Below are positions 40,683 through 48,333 of a DNA stretch of 64,000 bases, one piece after another. The DNA is taken from contig NC_009616.1 of assembly GCF_000016905.1 (NCBI RefSeq), positions 1,178,001 to 1,242,000 on the forward strand. The letters run 5' to 3'. The notes under the pieces are model-generated. The model saw only the letters and a list, made by a program, of their open reading frames with translations. It made no database searches and was not told the DNA's origin. The DNA is from Thermosipho melanesiensis BI429. GTDB taxonomy: Bacteria; Thermotogota; Thermotogae; Thermotogales; Fervidobacteriaceae. How positions within the stretch are numbered: position 1 is the stretch's first letter; each line of letters opens with the position of its first letter. The position numbers and the translations under genes were made by a program.

Positions 40683-40867
40683 TGGGTGTGAAAAAAGAGA
40701 AGGTTCTTGAGGTTTTGAAGAGCGAAGGAAAACCAATGAGAACGAGTGATATTGCAAAAAAATTGGGAGTTGATACTAAAGTTGTTAGTAAGCTTATTAG
40801 TGAGTTAAAAAAGGAAGGAAAAGTTGAAAGTCCAAAAAGGTGTTATTATGCGCCAAAGGGGGAATAA
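40682..40867 (+). CDS. Small winged-helix DNA-binding protein
   Basis: A 61-residue protein that is almost only a winged helix: [53 protein letters not shown]. The start chosen is ATG 40682, overlapping the ferritin TGA; GTG 40679 and GTG 40688 are also in frame. A single cysteine (RCYY) sits in the wing. It could be a second regulator within the operon or a nucleic acid adaptor. Specific function unknown. Confidence 0.8.
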   Translation: MGVKKEKVLEVLKSEGKPMRTSDIAKKLGVDTKVVSKLISELKKEGKVESPKRCYYAPKGE

Positions 40868-40869
40868 AT

Positions 40870-41250
40870 ATGACAAGAAGAGGGCAAGTATATAAGTGTG
40901 AAAAATGTGGAAATATTGTTGAAGTGTTGCATGAAGGACCTGGAACATTAGTATGTTGTGGAGAGCCTATGAAATTATTAGAAGAAAAGACAGCAGATTC
41001 ATCTCAAGAAAAACATGTTCCATTTATTGAAGAAATAGAGAATGGTTATAGAATAAGAGTAGGAGCAAATGCAATGCATCCAATGGAAGAAAAGCATTAC
41101 ATTGAATGGATAGAGTTGACAGTAGACGGAGCGGTGTACAAAAAGTTTTTAAACCCAGGGGAAAAACCTGAAGCTGTTTTTGAAGTAAAGAAAGGAACTA
41201 AAGTTTCGGCAAGGGAATATTGTAATATACATGGACTTTGGAAAAAATAG
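40870..41250 (+). CDS. Desulfoferrodoxin / superoxide reductase (2Fe type)
   Basis: A 126-residue two-iron superoxide reductase. Centre I, the rubredoxin-like site, is CEKCG with VCCGEP. Centre II ligands are present: [22 protein letters not shown] and [11 protein letters not shown] (His4-Cys iron). It reduces superoxide to peroxide without releasing O2, and the peroxide goes to the peroxiredoxin or rubredoxin chain of the same operon. ATG 40870 follows AAGGGGGAAT. Confidence 0.96.
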   Translation: MTRRGQVYKCEKCGNIVEVLHEGPGTLVCCGEPMKLLEEKTADSSQEKHVPFIEEIENGYRIRVGANAMHPMEEKHYIEWIELTVDGAVYKKFLNPGEKPEAVFEVKKGTKVSAREYCNIHGLWKK

Positions 41251-41267
41251 AATAAGGTAATTTTTGA

Positions 41268-41300
41268 GAATCCCCTACCAATTGGTAGGGGATTCGTTTT
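41268..41300 (+). terminator. Terminator of the oxygen-defence operon
   Basis: A 12-bp perfect stem, GAATCCCCTACC / GGTAGGGGATTC, with loop AATT is followed by GTTTT. It lies 17 bases after the superoxide reductase stop. Confidence 0.85.
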
Positions 41301-41448
41301 ATATAGTAATCAAGCACTGTGTATCTTAGTTAATTTATGGCTTTGAATAATAATTTTTTACGACACATTTTTTTAATGGAATAATATTGAATATAAATTA
41401 TGGAAAATTGCTAGTTTATTAAGATAGAAAGATTTGTAAAATAATAGT

Positions 41449-41465
41449 ATTGACAAATTATCAAT
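41449..41465. promoter_or_regulatory. Operator-like palindrome over the -35 element
   Basis: ATTGACAAATTATCAAT is a 17-bp inverted repeat with one mismatched pair, covering the -35 hexamer of the following promoter. The shape is like MarR/PadR-type operators. Which regulator binds is unknown; a PadR gene lies at 43809. Confidence 0.55.
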
Positions 41466-41478
41466 ATTAATATATAAT
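41450..41478 (+). promoter_or_regulatory. Perfect consensus promoter of the RGYG-protein operon
   Basis: TTGACA (41450-41455), 17 bases, TATAAT (41473-41478): an exact match to the consensus for the main sigma factor, 26 bases before the first start codon. Confidence 0.9.
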
Positions 41479-41503
41479 CTATTACAGAAATGGAGGTGGT
41501 AAA

Positions 41504-41749
41504 ATGCCATTCGGTAGAGGTTTTTTTGGAAGAGGATATGGTTATGGCAGAGGATATGGATATGGTAGAGGTTTTGGTTATGGTAGAGGGTTTGGAAGAG
41601 GATATGGTTTTGAACAATATGATGAGAGGTTTCTTCTTGAAGAGGAAAGAGATATGCTTTTAGAATATGTAGATTATTTGAAGAGTGAGATTTCGTACGC
41701 TGAAAGAAGATTAAAAGAACTTGATAAAATGCTTCAAGGAGGTGAATGA
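41504..41749 (+). CDS. Gly/Arg/Tyr/Phe-rich small protein with C-terminal coiled coil
   Basis: An 81-residue protein in two parts. Residues 1-36 are built from the repeat GRGYGYGRGFGYGRGF, with no hydrophobic core. Residues 37-81 are a charged helix (ERFLLEEERDMLLEYVDYLKSEISYAERRLKELDKML). It belongs with the small MPF-/MPGF-starting glycine-rich proteins of anaerobes, such as DUF5320, which have no known function. ATG 41504 follows GGAGGTGG. It lies 1 base before its partner gene. Low-complexity Arg/Gly/Tyr tracts are typical of nucleic acid binding or phase separation; that is inference. Confidence 0.85.
   Translation: MPFGRGFFGRGYGYGRGYGYGRGFGYGRGFGRGYGFEQYDERFLLEEERDMLLEYVDYLKSEISYAERRLKELDKMLQGGE
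41513..41611 (+). repeat. Coding repeat array, first RGYG tract
   Basis: Degenerate 12-18 bp units around GGTAGAGGTTTTGG and GGAAGAGGATATGG encode the RGYG/RGFG repeat. GC content is well above the surroundings. Confidence 0.8.
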
Positions 41750-41750
41750 T

Positions 41751-42020
41751 ATGCCAGGTTTTGATGGAACAGGACCATTGGGTACAGGACCTATAGGATA
41801 TAGAAGAGGATATTGCAGGTTTGGAAGAGGAGATTATGGGTGGTTTGATCCTTATTTACCGGATTATGGTAGAAGAGCTTTTGGATTGTTCAGAGGATAT
41901 GGAAGAGGCTTTGGCAGAGGCTTCGGCAGAGGACATGGCAGAGGTTTTGGTAGAGGCGGATATGGCAGAGGTTTCGGTGGAGGATATGGAAGAGGCTTTG
42001 GCAGAAGATACAATTGGTAA
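41751..42020 (+). CDS. DUF5320-like Gly/Arg-rich small protein
   Basis: An 89-residue protein. It opens with MPGFDGTGPLGTGPIG, the DUF5320-type signature, then GYCRFGRG with one cysteine, and a C-terminal half of RGYGRGFGRGFGRGHGRGF repeats. Similar proteins in anaerobes lie near NifX/Mrp-type iron-molybdenum cluster genes, but none are here. ATG 41751 follows AAGGAGGTG. It is co-transcribed with the 81-residue relative and ends in a hairpin. Function unknown. Confidence 0.85.
   Translation: MPGFDGTGPLGTGPIGYRRGYCRFGRGDYGWFDPYLPDYGRRAFGLFRGYGRGFGRGFGRGHGRGFGRGGYGRGFGGGYGRGFGRRYNW
41895..42012 (+). repeat. Coding repeat array, second RGFG tract
   Basis: Seven to eight near-repeats of GGCAGAGGCTTTGG/GGAAGAGGATATGG encode RGFG/RGYG units. 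The DNA units match those at 41513-41611, which suggests duplication or gene conversion. Confidence 0.8.
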
Positions 42021-42039
42021 CCCCCAGTTTCTGGGGGTT
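42019..42039. terminator. Shared terminator between the RGYG operon and the Cache-HD-GYP gene
   Basis: AACCCCCAG / CTGGGGGTT with a TTT loop overlaps both convergent stop codons. The T run on the plus side is ATTTGTT. Confidence 0.75.
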
Positions 42040-43699
42040 ATTTGTTATCATTTAAATTATCCCACAAAATTTTTATTTCTTCTTCATATTTTTTAAAGAT
42101 TTCTAGTATTTTTGGATTGAAATCATTTGGAGACGTTCTATTATCGCCTTTTAATATGATCTCCATTGCTTTTTCGTGAGATAATGCTTTTTTGTAAGGT
42201 CTTTTTGAGCGTAATGCGTCATATACATCCACTATATTAACTATTTGTGCTTCTATTGGTATAAGTTCACCTTTTAGACCAAAGGGATAACCTTTACCGT
42301 TATATTTTTCATGATGATACAAGGCAATTTTTTTTGCAATTTCCAATCTTGGATCACCATCCAAAATTTCTGCTCCCCAAATTGTATGATTTTTCATGAT
42401 TTTCCATTCTTTTTCTGAAAGTGGTCCAGGTTTTGTTAGTATTTCAGGTGGAACCTTTATTTTTCCAATATCATGCAATGGAGAATAAAGATATATTTGA
42501 CGTACAAGTGTTTTTGGTAGCCCTAATTTTTTTGCTAAAAATTCAGAGAGAATTTGGACCCTTTTAATATGATTTCCCGTATTCTCATCAAAGCCTTCTA
42601 CTATATTTGACATTTTTTCTATAAATAGTTCATATGTGGATTCAAGTTCGCCAGAGTATTTTTCAATTTCATTGTATGCGTCAAGCAATTCTTCGTTTGT
42701 AGCTTTAAGCTCTTGAAAGTTTGCTTCTATTATTGATATCATATCAGCTATTTCATTTATTAGGACTTCGATTTCTTTTATATTAGATGTAATTTTTGAA
42801 GAATCAAAGGTTTGGTTGTTAAGATAATTTTTTGCTTCATTTACAAGTGTTTCAAGTGGCATGGCAATGGAGTTTTTTAGTTCAGTGTTTATATTTTTAT
42901 TTACTATTTTTCCAAGAAAGAGAATAAGAAAGATGCTTACTAGTGATATGAAATAATATGGTAAAAGTTCTAGGAATAAATTTTTGTAAGTAACAATATA
43001 AACGTTTCCTTTTGCTTCTTTAGTAATTAAAAGGATATTTTTGGAAATGAATCTTTCGCTTTTTGTTGGAATGTTGAATGTTTTCCCGATTTTATTTTTA
43101 TTTTCTGAAAATAAGATGATGTTATTTTTAGAGATTAATAGTAAGTCCTTGTTTGATAAAATATCATTCAAGAAAGATGGATTTATATCAATTCCAATTA
43201 CTCCTGAAATGTTCATTCCATTTACATATTTTGATATTGTGATTATAATATCTTTTGTAATGTGGTCCACATATGGTTCTGTTATTTGTGTTTTCTCTTT
43301 GTTTTTTGAAGCATTTATAAACCAAGGTCTGGTATTTGGGTTAATTCCATTTATCATGTCTGTTTCTGGATAAATTAAAATATTTTTACTTGATGTTGAA
43401 AAATAAATATATGATATTTTGTTTTGGAATTTGTTATAAAAGTTCTTTAAAATTTCTCCTAATTTTTCTGTATTATCAATTAAATTGTTGTCATAACTTA
43501 AAAATTCGAGAAAATTTTCCATATTTGTAAAGGTATTATTCCATTTTTCCACTGCTTTTTCTAGCTCAATTTTTGATGTGGTAATTGTTGTACGAAAGCC
43601 TATTGACATGAAAAATATACCGGATACTATTGCTAAAATAATAAACGGAAATATTAATTGTTTGTTTATCTTTTTTTGTATAAAGGTGTTTAGATTCAA
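42038..43699 (-). CDS. Cache-domain HD-GYP signalling protein
   Basis: A 553-residue membrane sensor. It has an N-terminal helix (FPFIILAIVSGIFFMSIGF), an extracytoplasmic Cache-like domain to about residue 245 (YIYFSTSSKNILIYPETDMINGINPNTRPWF, GVIGIDINPSFL), a second helix (LLPYYFISLVSIFLILFLG), a coiled stretch and a C-terminal HD-GYP domain. The latter has SPLHDIGKIKVPPEIL, KNHTIWGAEIL, YHHEKYNGKGYPFGLKG and NIVDVYDALRSKRPYK. A ligand signal probably controls cyclic-di-GMP or other nucleotide turnover. It faces away from the PadR gene. Confidence 0.92.
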   Translation of the reverse strand: MNLNTFIQKKINKQLIFPFIILAIVSGIFFMSIGFRTTITTSKIELEKAVEKWNNTFTNMENFLEFLSYDNNLIDNTEKLGEILKNFYNKFQNKISYIYFSTSSKNILIYPETDMINGINPNTRPWFINASKNKEKTQITEPYVDHITKDIIITISKYVNGMNISGVIGIDINPSFLNDILSNKDLLLISKNNIILFSENKNKIGKTFNIPTKSERFISKNILLITKEAKGNVYIVTYKNLFLELLPYYFISLVSIFLILFLGKIVNKNINTELKNSIAMPLETLVNEAKNYLNNQTFDSSKITSNIKEIEVLINEIADMISIIEANFQELKATNEELLDAYNEIEKYSGELESTYELFIEKMSNIVEGFDENTGNHIKRVQILSEFLAKKLGLPKTLVRQIYLYSPLHDIGKIKVPPEILTKPGPLSEKEWKIMKNHTIWGAEILDGDPRLEIAKKIALYHHEKYNGKGYPFGLKGELIPIEAQIVNIVDVYDALRSKRPYKKALSHEKAMEIILKGDNRTSPNDFNPKILEIFKKYEEEIKILWDNLNDNK

Positions 43700-43781
43700 T
43701 CTCCCACCTCATTTTAATTATTTTCTTTATTATATTTTATCATGAATTTTCAAATTAATAAATGATGTAGTAGGAAATGAG

Positions 43782-43790
43782 TGGTATAAT
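43782..43790 (+). promoter_or_regulatory. Extended -10 promoter of the PadR-tdk-nucleotidase operon
   Basis: TGGTATAAT gives an extended -10. The transcript would start close to the GGAGGTG site at 43797-43803, so the leader is very short. No good -35 is visible. Confidence 0.5.
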
Positions 43791-43808
43791 ATCTTTGGAG
43801 GTGAGTTT

Positions 43809-44171
43809 GTGCCAAAAGGATTTAGAAGAAGAGGTAGAGGATTTGTAATGGGAGATTTCTTAGCAGCTTCTTTACTTTTGCTTTTAAAAGAAAAACCATC
43901 ACATGGTTATGAGTTAGTTCAGAGACTTTATGAAGCTAATTTTTACAATTTTAGGCATGATCCTGGTGTGATTTACAATATTTTAAGGCGTTTGGAAGAA
44001 GGTGGATTTATAACTTACGAAATAGAAGAAGGAGATGGTCCCTTTAGGAAGGTTTACAAAATAACAGATGAAGGAATTGATTATTTAGAATTAATTAAAG
44101 TTGAAATTAAACAACTTTATAAACAACTAGGTCTTTTTTTAAAAGAATTTGGTGATATGGGGGAGATGTAA
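43809..44171 (+). CDS. PadR-family transcriptional regulator
   Basis: A 120-residue PadR regulator. The winged helix is clear: LLLLLKEKPSHGYELVQRLYEANF, then DPGVIYNILRRLEEGGFITYEIEEGDGPFRKVYKITDEGIDYL at residues 20-85. The N-terminus MPKGFRRRGRGF is Arg/Gly-rich. GTG 43809 follows GGAGGTG. It shares one base with the tdk start. Likely targets are its own operon or the RGYG genes; both are guesses. Confidence 0.9.
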   Translation: MPKGFRRRGRGFVMGDFLAASLLLLLKEKPSHGYELVQRLYEANFYNFRHDPGVIYNILRRLEEGGFITYEIEEGDGPFRKVYKITDEGIDYLELIKVEIKQLYKQLGLFLKEFGDMGEM

Positions 44172-44734
44172 TGGTTGGGAAGATAACCGTTATTACAGGA
44201 CCCATGTATTCTGGGAAAACGACAGAACTTTTATCCTTTGTTGAAATTTATAATATAGGGAGAAAAAAGACAATTGTATTTAAACCTTCTATAGATAACA
44301 GATATGGTGAAGATATTGTATCAACTCATACTGGTTTCAAAGTTAGTGCAATTAGAATATCAAAATCAAGAGAGATATTAGATTATATTAGAGATTCTAT
44401 TGATGCTGTATTTGTAGATGAAATACAATTTTTTGATTTAGAATTGGTTGATGTTGTAAAAGAATTGGTTTTTAAAGGAATAGACGTATATTGTGCAGGA
44501 TTAGATATTTCATATCTTGAAAATCCGTTTGAAACTACTGCAAAACTTTTGGCGATGGCTGACGAGGTAATTAAAAAGAAAGCAGTTTGTGAGAAGTGCG
44601 GCGAGCATAGGGCGACTTATTCATATAAAATAATACCTAATGGTGGAGAAATTGATGTTGGGGGTAAAGAAAAATACATAGCATTATGTAGAAAGTGTTT
44701 GAGTGAAATAAAAAAACAGGAGGTGATATTGTGA
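44171..44734 (+). CDS. tdk: Thymidine kinase
   Basis: A 187-residue type II thymidine kinase of the salvage pathway. The P-loop is GPMYSGKTTELL near residue 10, the Walker B-like DAVFVDEIQFFD near 80, and a zinc-binding lid CEKCG...LCRKC closes the C-terminus. ATG 44171 overlaps the PadR stop by one base. Its GTGA end overlaps the nucleotidase start, linking salvage to nucleotide breakdown outside. Confidence 0.95.
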   Translation: MVGKITVITGPMYSGKTTELLSFVEIYNIGRKKTIVFKPSIDNRYGEDIVSTHTGFKVSAIRISKSREILDYIRDSIDAVFVDEIQFFDLELVDVVKELVFKGIDVYCAGLDISYLENPFETTAKLLAMADEVIKKKAVCEKCGEHRATYSYKIIPNGGEIDVGGKEKYIALCRKCLSEIKKQEVIL

Positions 44735-46521
44735 GGAAATTTGTTATTTTGTTCTTTTCGGTATTTGTTATTTTGGGATTTTCACTTGATCTAGTTATAT
44801 TGCATACCAGTGATTTACATGGAAATATCTTGCCAATAAATTATGCAACAAACATGCCTTCAGATGTTGGACTTGCAAAGATTGCTACTTTAGTTAAACA
44901 AATGAAAAAAATGTATAGGAATGTTATTTTGATTGATTCGGGGGATTTAATTCAAGGTACACCACTTGAATATTATCATGCAAGGATTGACAACAAACCT
45001 ATTGATCCTATGATTTTGGTGATGAACAAATTGGGGTATTCCGCTTGGACGTTAGGCAACCATGAATTTAATTATGGTTTAGATATCTTAAATAAAGCTA
45101 TATCAGAAGCACAATTTCCGGCTTTGAGTGCAAATATTTTAAATGAAAATGGGGAACCTGTATTTAAACCATATCATATAGTAAATGTGGGAGATATAAA
45201 GGTTGGAATTTTGGGATTAACCACAAAGTTTATACCAAATTGGGAAGAGCCGAAAAATATTAAAGGCTTAAAGTTTGAAGATCCAATTGCTATTGCCAAA
45301 AAATATGCGAATGAATTAAGGAATAAAGTTGACGTGCTTGTGGTAAGTTATCATGGAGGATTGGAAAGAGATCCAGAAACAGGTGAACCTACAGAAGAAT
45401 TAACTGGAGAAAATCAGGGATATCAATTACTAGAGGAAGTTGATGGTATTGATGTGTTATTGCTGGGACATCAGCATAGAACAATTGCAACCAAAATAAA
45501 TGGAGTACCTGTTTCAATGCCCTCTTATTGGGGAAAATATGTTGGAAAAGTTGTACTAAAATTGGAAAAAGTAGATGGAAAATGGAAAATAGTAGATAGT
45601 AGTGTTGAATCGGTTTCGGTAAAAGGTGTGGAACCAGATACTGAAGTAATGTCTCTTGTAAAACCTTACGAAGGGAAGGTACAAACATGGCTTGATCAAC
45701 CAGTTGGATATGCGAAGGGAGATTTTTGGATTTATGATCCATTGTTTGCAAGATTGCAAGATAATAGCTTAATAGAATTTGTAAATAAAGTGCAAATGTA
45801 TTATAGTAAGGCGAAGATCTCTTCAACTGCATTGTTTAACAATAGTATAAGAGGTTGGAAAAAAGGACCTGTTACGCTAAGAGATATAAATGCAGTATAT
45901 ATATATCCAAATACATTGAAGATTATAAAGGTAAAAGGAAAGGATATAAAAGATGCATTAGAGAAAAGTGCAGATTATTTTGTATATGATAATTACAAGG
46001 TTTCAGTTAATAAAAGTTGGGTAAAACCAAAACCAAGACATTACAATTACGATATGTGGGAAGGAATTAGTTATAAAATAGTTTTGAATAATCCATCTGG
46101 TGAAAGAATTGTTGATCTAATGTTTGAAGGGAAACCAATTGAAATGGATAAAGAGTATGAAATTGTTTTAAATAATTACAGAGCTGGTGGCGGCGGCGGT
46201 TATTTAATGTTCAAGGGAAAACCAGTTGTCAGAGAAGTAATGATGGAAGTGTCAGAATTAATGGCAGATTATATTTTAAATAATAAGGAAATTGAGGCAA
46301 CTGTAGATAATAATTGGGAAACTGTTATAAAATTTGAATATATTGTAAAACCAGGTGATAATCTTTGGAGTATTTCTAAAAGATTGGGAATTTCGATGAA
46401 TGATCTTATAAGATGGAATGGTATTAAAAATCCATCTATGCTTAAAGTTGGCCAAAAGTTAGTATATTACAAAAATTACATTGATACATTGCCACCAATA
46501 AAAGAGGTTATGGGATTTTAA
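44731..46521 (+). CDS. Secreted 5'-nucleotidase/UshA-like phosphoesterase with C-terminal LysM domain
   Basis: A 596-residue exported metallophosphoesterase. The signal peptide is MRKFVILFFSVFVILGFS. The calcineurin-like domain has HTSDLHGNI, IDSGDLIQG, LGNHEFNYG, SYHGG and LLGHQHR. A 5'-nucleotidase C-domain follows (SSTALFNNSIRGWKKGPVT, then NNYRAGGGGGYLMFKGKP). The last 48 residues form a LysM domain (YIVKPGDNLWSISKRLGISMNDLIRWNGIKNPS), a peptidoglycan-binding anchor. It probably releases nucleosides outside, which tdk in the same operon can re-phosphorylate. Confidence 0.93.
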   Translation: MRKFVILFFSVFVILGFSLDLVILHTSDLHGNILPINYATNMPSDVGLAKIATLVKQMKKMYRNVILIDSGDLIQGTPLEYYHARIDNKPIDPMILVMNKLGYSAWTLGNHEFNYGLDILNKAISEAQFPALSANILNENGEPVFKPYHIVNVGDIKVGILGLTTKFIPNWEEPKNIKGLKFEDPIAIAKKYANELRNKVDVLVVSYHGGLERDPETGEPTEELTGENQGYQLLEEVDGIDVLLLGHQHRTIATKINGVPVSMPSYWGKYVGKVVLKLEKVDGKWKIVDSSVESVSVKGVEPDTEVMSLVKPYEGKVQTWLDQPVGYAKGDFWIYDPLFARLQDNSLIEFVNKVQMYYSKAKISSTALFNNSIRGWKKGPVTLRDINAVYIYPNTLKIIKVKGKDIKDALEKSADYFVYDNYKVSVNKSWVKPKPRHYNYDMWEGISYKIVLNNPSGERIVDLMFEGKPIEMDKEYEIVLNNYRAGGGGGYLMFKGKPVVREVMMEVSELMADYILNNKEIEATVDNNWETVIKFEYIVKPGDNLWSISKRLGISMNDLIRWNGIKNPSMLKVGQKLVYYKNYIDTLPPIKEVMGF

Positions 46522-46551
46522 AAGTCCAAGGGAAGACCCTTGGACTTTTTT
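46520..46551 (+). terminator. Terminator after the nucleotidase gene
   Basis: AAGTCCAAGGG / CCCTTGGACTT with a short loop is followed by TTTTT. It overlaps the end of the gene by a base or two and closes the PadR-tdk-nucleotidase operon. Confidence 0.9.
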
Positions 46552-46628
46552 ATCACAGAACACAAGAGAAAACCTAGAATTCTATAACCACAAGAGGAAA
46601 TCATCAACGATCAGAATGAAGAGAAAAT

Positions 46629-47030
46629 ATGCTTCTAACTTACAAATTCAAAATCTATCCTAAAAAACTAAACAAGCCTACTCATTACAACAAGTGGGAT
46701 AGTGTTCTAACACATACAAAGCAAAAAGAGGAGGAATTGAATCAATAAAAATGACAGATTCATAGCATTAAGTCAAACAAGTTAGGTATGTGGATGAAAA
46801 AGTAAGAAGACTTGAACATTAAACAATGAAAAAATCCAAAATGCAGAGCAGTTTATGGTAGAGAAATTAATACAGCAAAGATGTTGCTGTGTGGAGAAAA
46901 TAGGAAAGTATGGTGAGAAGCATTTGAAGCTAGGCCTGTGGATTGTGAACTGGTGGGGATTACAAGAGTGCTACGAGCCATCGTAAAATGAAGTAGAGAG
47001 CCAAGTTTTCTAAGCATAGCGTATGATGTG
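46629..47030 (+). pseudogene. Decayed, internally deleted IS200/IS605 TnpB relic
   Basis: This fills the 513-bp gap before the LUD gene. From ATG 46629 a 39-codon frame begins MLLTYKFKIYPKK, the usual TnpB N-terminus. A middle fragment near 46773 reads YVDEKVRRLEH. From 46842 another frame reads CRAVYGREINTAKMLLCGENRKVW, then EAFEARPVDCELVGITRVL, with in-frame stops at 46914 and 46989; this resembles the TnpB C-terminus. The RuvC core is largely missing. No TnpA or clear end hairpins were found. It is a dead element, possibly keeping its 3' guide-RNA region. Confidence 0.72.
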
Positions 47031-47035
47031 TTAGT

Positions 47036-47677
47036 TTATAACCCTAATTCTTCTAAAACAAGAACTACTTTTATTCGACCTGGATGTCTAAATCCTGATT
47101 CGATGATAGTATAATAATTACAAATCCTTTGGTGGGATGCACAATCAACACAATATCCCGTTTGAACACATGGGGTGTTTAAATTTAAACGTTTGGTATT
47201 CATGGGAGAAATGTATCTAATTCTTTCTCGTGCTTGTTCTAAATCTTTAACAATCTTGTTTATGCTTGTTACTAAGATTACGTTTTTAGGCCCAAAAATT
47301 ACAGCTGCTACTCTGTTACCATTTCCATCTAAGAGTGCAATTTCTCCTTTTTCTGTTATTGCATTTGCACTGCATATGTAATAATCTGCAAAAAATGCTT
47401 TTCTTTCTAATTCGTATTTTTCTTCTGTTGATTTTGCACTATACCTGTCGTAAAAGATATAATTTCCCGTTCTTAGCTTTTCGAGCAAACCAATTTCAGT
47501 TAAGGTAAGTGAACCACCAGTAGCAACTGAGGAATTTTCCGGTATCAAACCTAAAACAATTTTTAACGCAGAATCTTTATTTCTTGCTATATATACTTCA
47601 TGTCTTTTTTTATTTAGTTCATCTGCAACTTTGTTGGCAAGTGATTCATATTTCCAAATATAAAATTCTTTTCTCAT
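47036..47677 (-). CDS. LUD-domain (LutC/YkgG-family) protein
   Basis: A 213-residue LUD-domain protein. Family features are the segment SVATGGSLTLTEIGLLEKLR near residue 55, ADYYICSANAITEKGEIALLDGNGNRVAAVIFGPKNVILV near 110, and a C-terminal cysteine set in PCVQTGYCVDCASHQRICN. LUD proteins act in lactate oxidation complexes or as stand-alone proteins of unknown role. No LutA or LutB is nearby. It lies 11 bases downstream of rex and is probably under Rex control. Confidence 0.88.
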   Translation of the reverse strand: MRKEFYIWKYESLANKVADELNKKRHEVYIARNKDSALKIVLGLIPENSSVATGGSLTLTEIGLLEKLRTGNYIFYDRYSAKSTEEKYELERKAFFADYYICSANAITEKGEIALLDGNGNRVAAVIFGPKNVILVTSINKIVKDLEQARERIRYISPMNTKRLNLNTPCVQTGYCVDCASHQRICNYYTIIESGFRHPGRIKVVLVLEELGL

Positions 47678-47688
47678 TTATTCGCCTC

Positions 47689-48318
47689 CTATTTTAATTC
47701 TCTATCTATTTTAAATGTAAGGGACTTGAAAGAAAGAGTTATATCTACATCTTCAACAGGTAATTTTGTTCTTAATTTTATTGGTGCGAAATTTATAAAT
47801 CCTTTTATACCTAAATTTTCAAGTTTTTCAACCATCATTTGTGCAGCGTTTTCAGGGACTGCTATAATAGCAATTTCCACAATGTTTTTTTTGAAGAAAT
47901 CTTCAAGTTCTGAAATATGTTTAATGGTTAATTTTCCAATTTTTTTACCAACTTTTGACCTATCTGCATCAAAGATACCAATGATACTAAACTTTTCTTT
48001 TCTTAACCCTTCGTAGTTTACAAGTGCTGTTCCTATGTTACCTGCACCAATAACTATTACATTCCAGTACTTGTTCACACCTATTATTTTTTCAAGCTTT
48101 GTCATTAGTTCATATGTATTGTAACCAACACCTCGTTTTCCAAATTCTCCAAAGTAGGAAAGATCTTTTCTTACTTGACTAGATTTTATTCCTAGTCTTT
48201 CTGCTATATCTTTTGATGCCACAAAATCAATACCTTCATCAGATAACCTATTAAGGCATCTATAGTAAAGCCCAAGCCTTTTAATAACCGGTTTTGGAAT
48301 TTTTTTCTGATTCTCCAT
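47689..48318 (-). CDS. rex: Redox-sensing transcriptional repressor Rex
   Basis: A 209-residue Rex that senses the NADH/NAD+ ratio. The N-terminal winged helix (IAERLGIKSSQVRKDLSYFGEFGKRGVGYN) is followed by a Rossmann fold with VIGAGNIGTALVNYEG near residue 92. Its start follows GGAGGGG. A Rex operator 15-33 bases upstream suggests autoregulation. Likely targets in this window include NAD-linked redox operons, though no matching site was seen at the other promoters. Confidence 0.95.
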   Translation of the reverse strand: MENQKKIPKPVIKRLGLYYRCLNRLSDEGIDFVASKDIAERLGIKSSQVRKDLSYFGEFGKRGVGYNTYELMTKLEKIIGVNKYWNVIVIGAGNIGTALVNYEGLRKEKFSIIGIFDADRSKVGKKIGKLTIKHISELEDFFKKNIVEIAIIAVPENAAQMMVEKLENLGIKGFINFAPIKLRTKLPVEDVDITLSFKSLTFKIDRELK

Positions 48319-48333
48319 ATTATCCCCTCCTAA

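Noticed and set aside
41301-41448. Possible extra gene between the superoxide reductase terminator and the RGYG promoter
   Set aside because: No open frame with a ribosome site was found; it appears to be plain intergenic DNA.
41821-42096. An acidic Glu/Ala/Asp-rich open frame overlapping the second RGYG gene in another frame
   Set aside because: It is a frame shadow of the GGAAGAGG-type DNA repeat and runs past the terminator into the convergent gene. It lacks its own ribosome site.
45389-45832. Minus-strand 147-residue frame inside the nucleotidase gene
   Set aside because: It is antisense to conserved metallophosphoesterase motifs and its composition is shadow-like.
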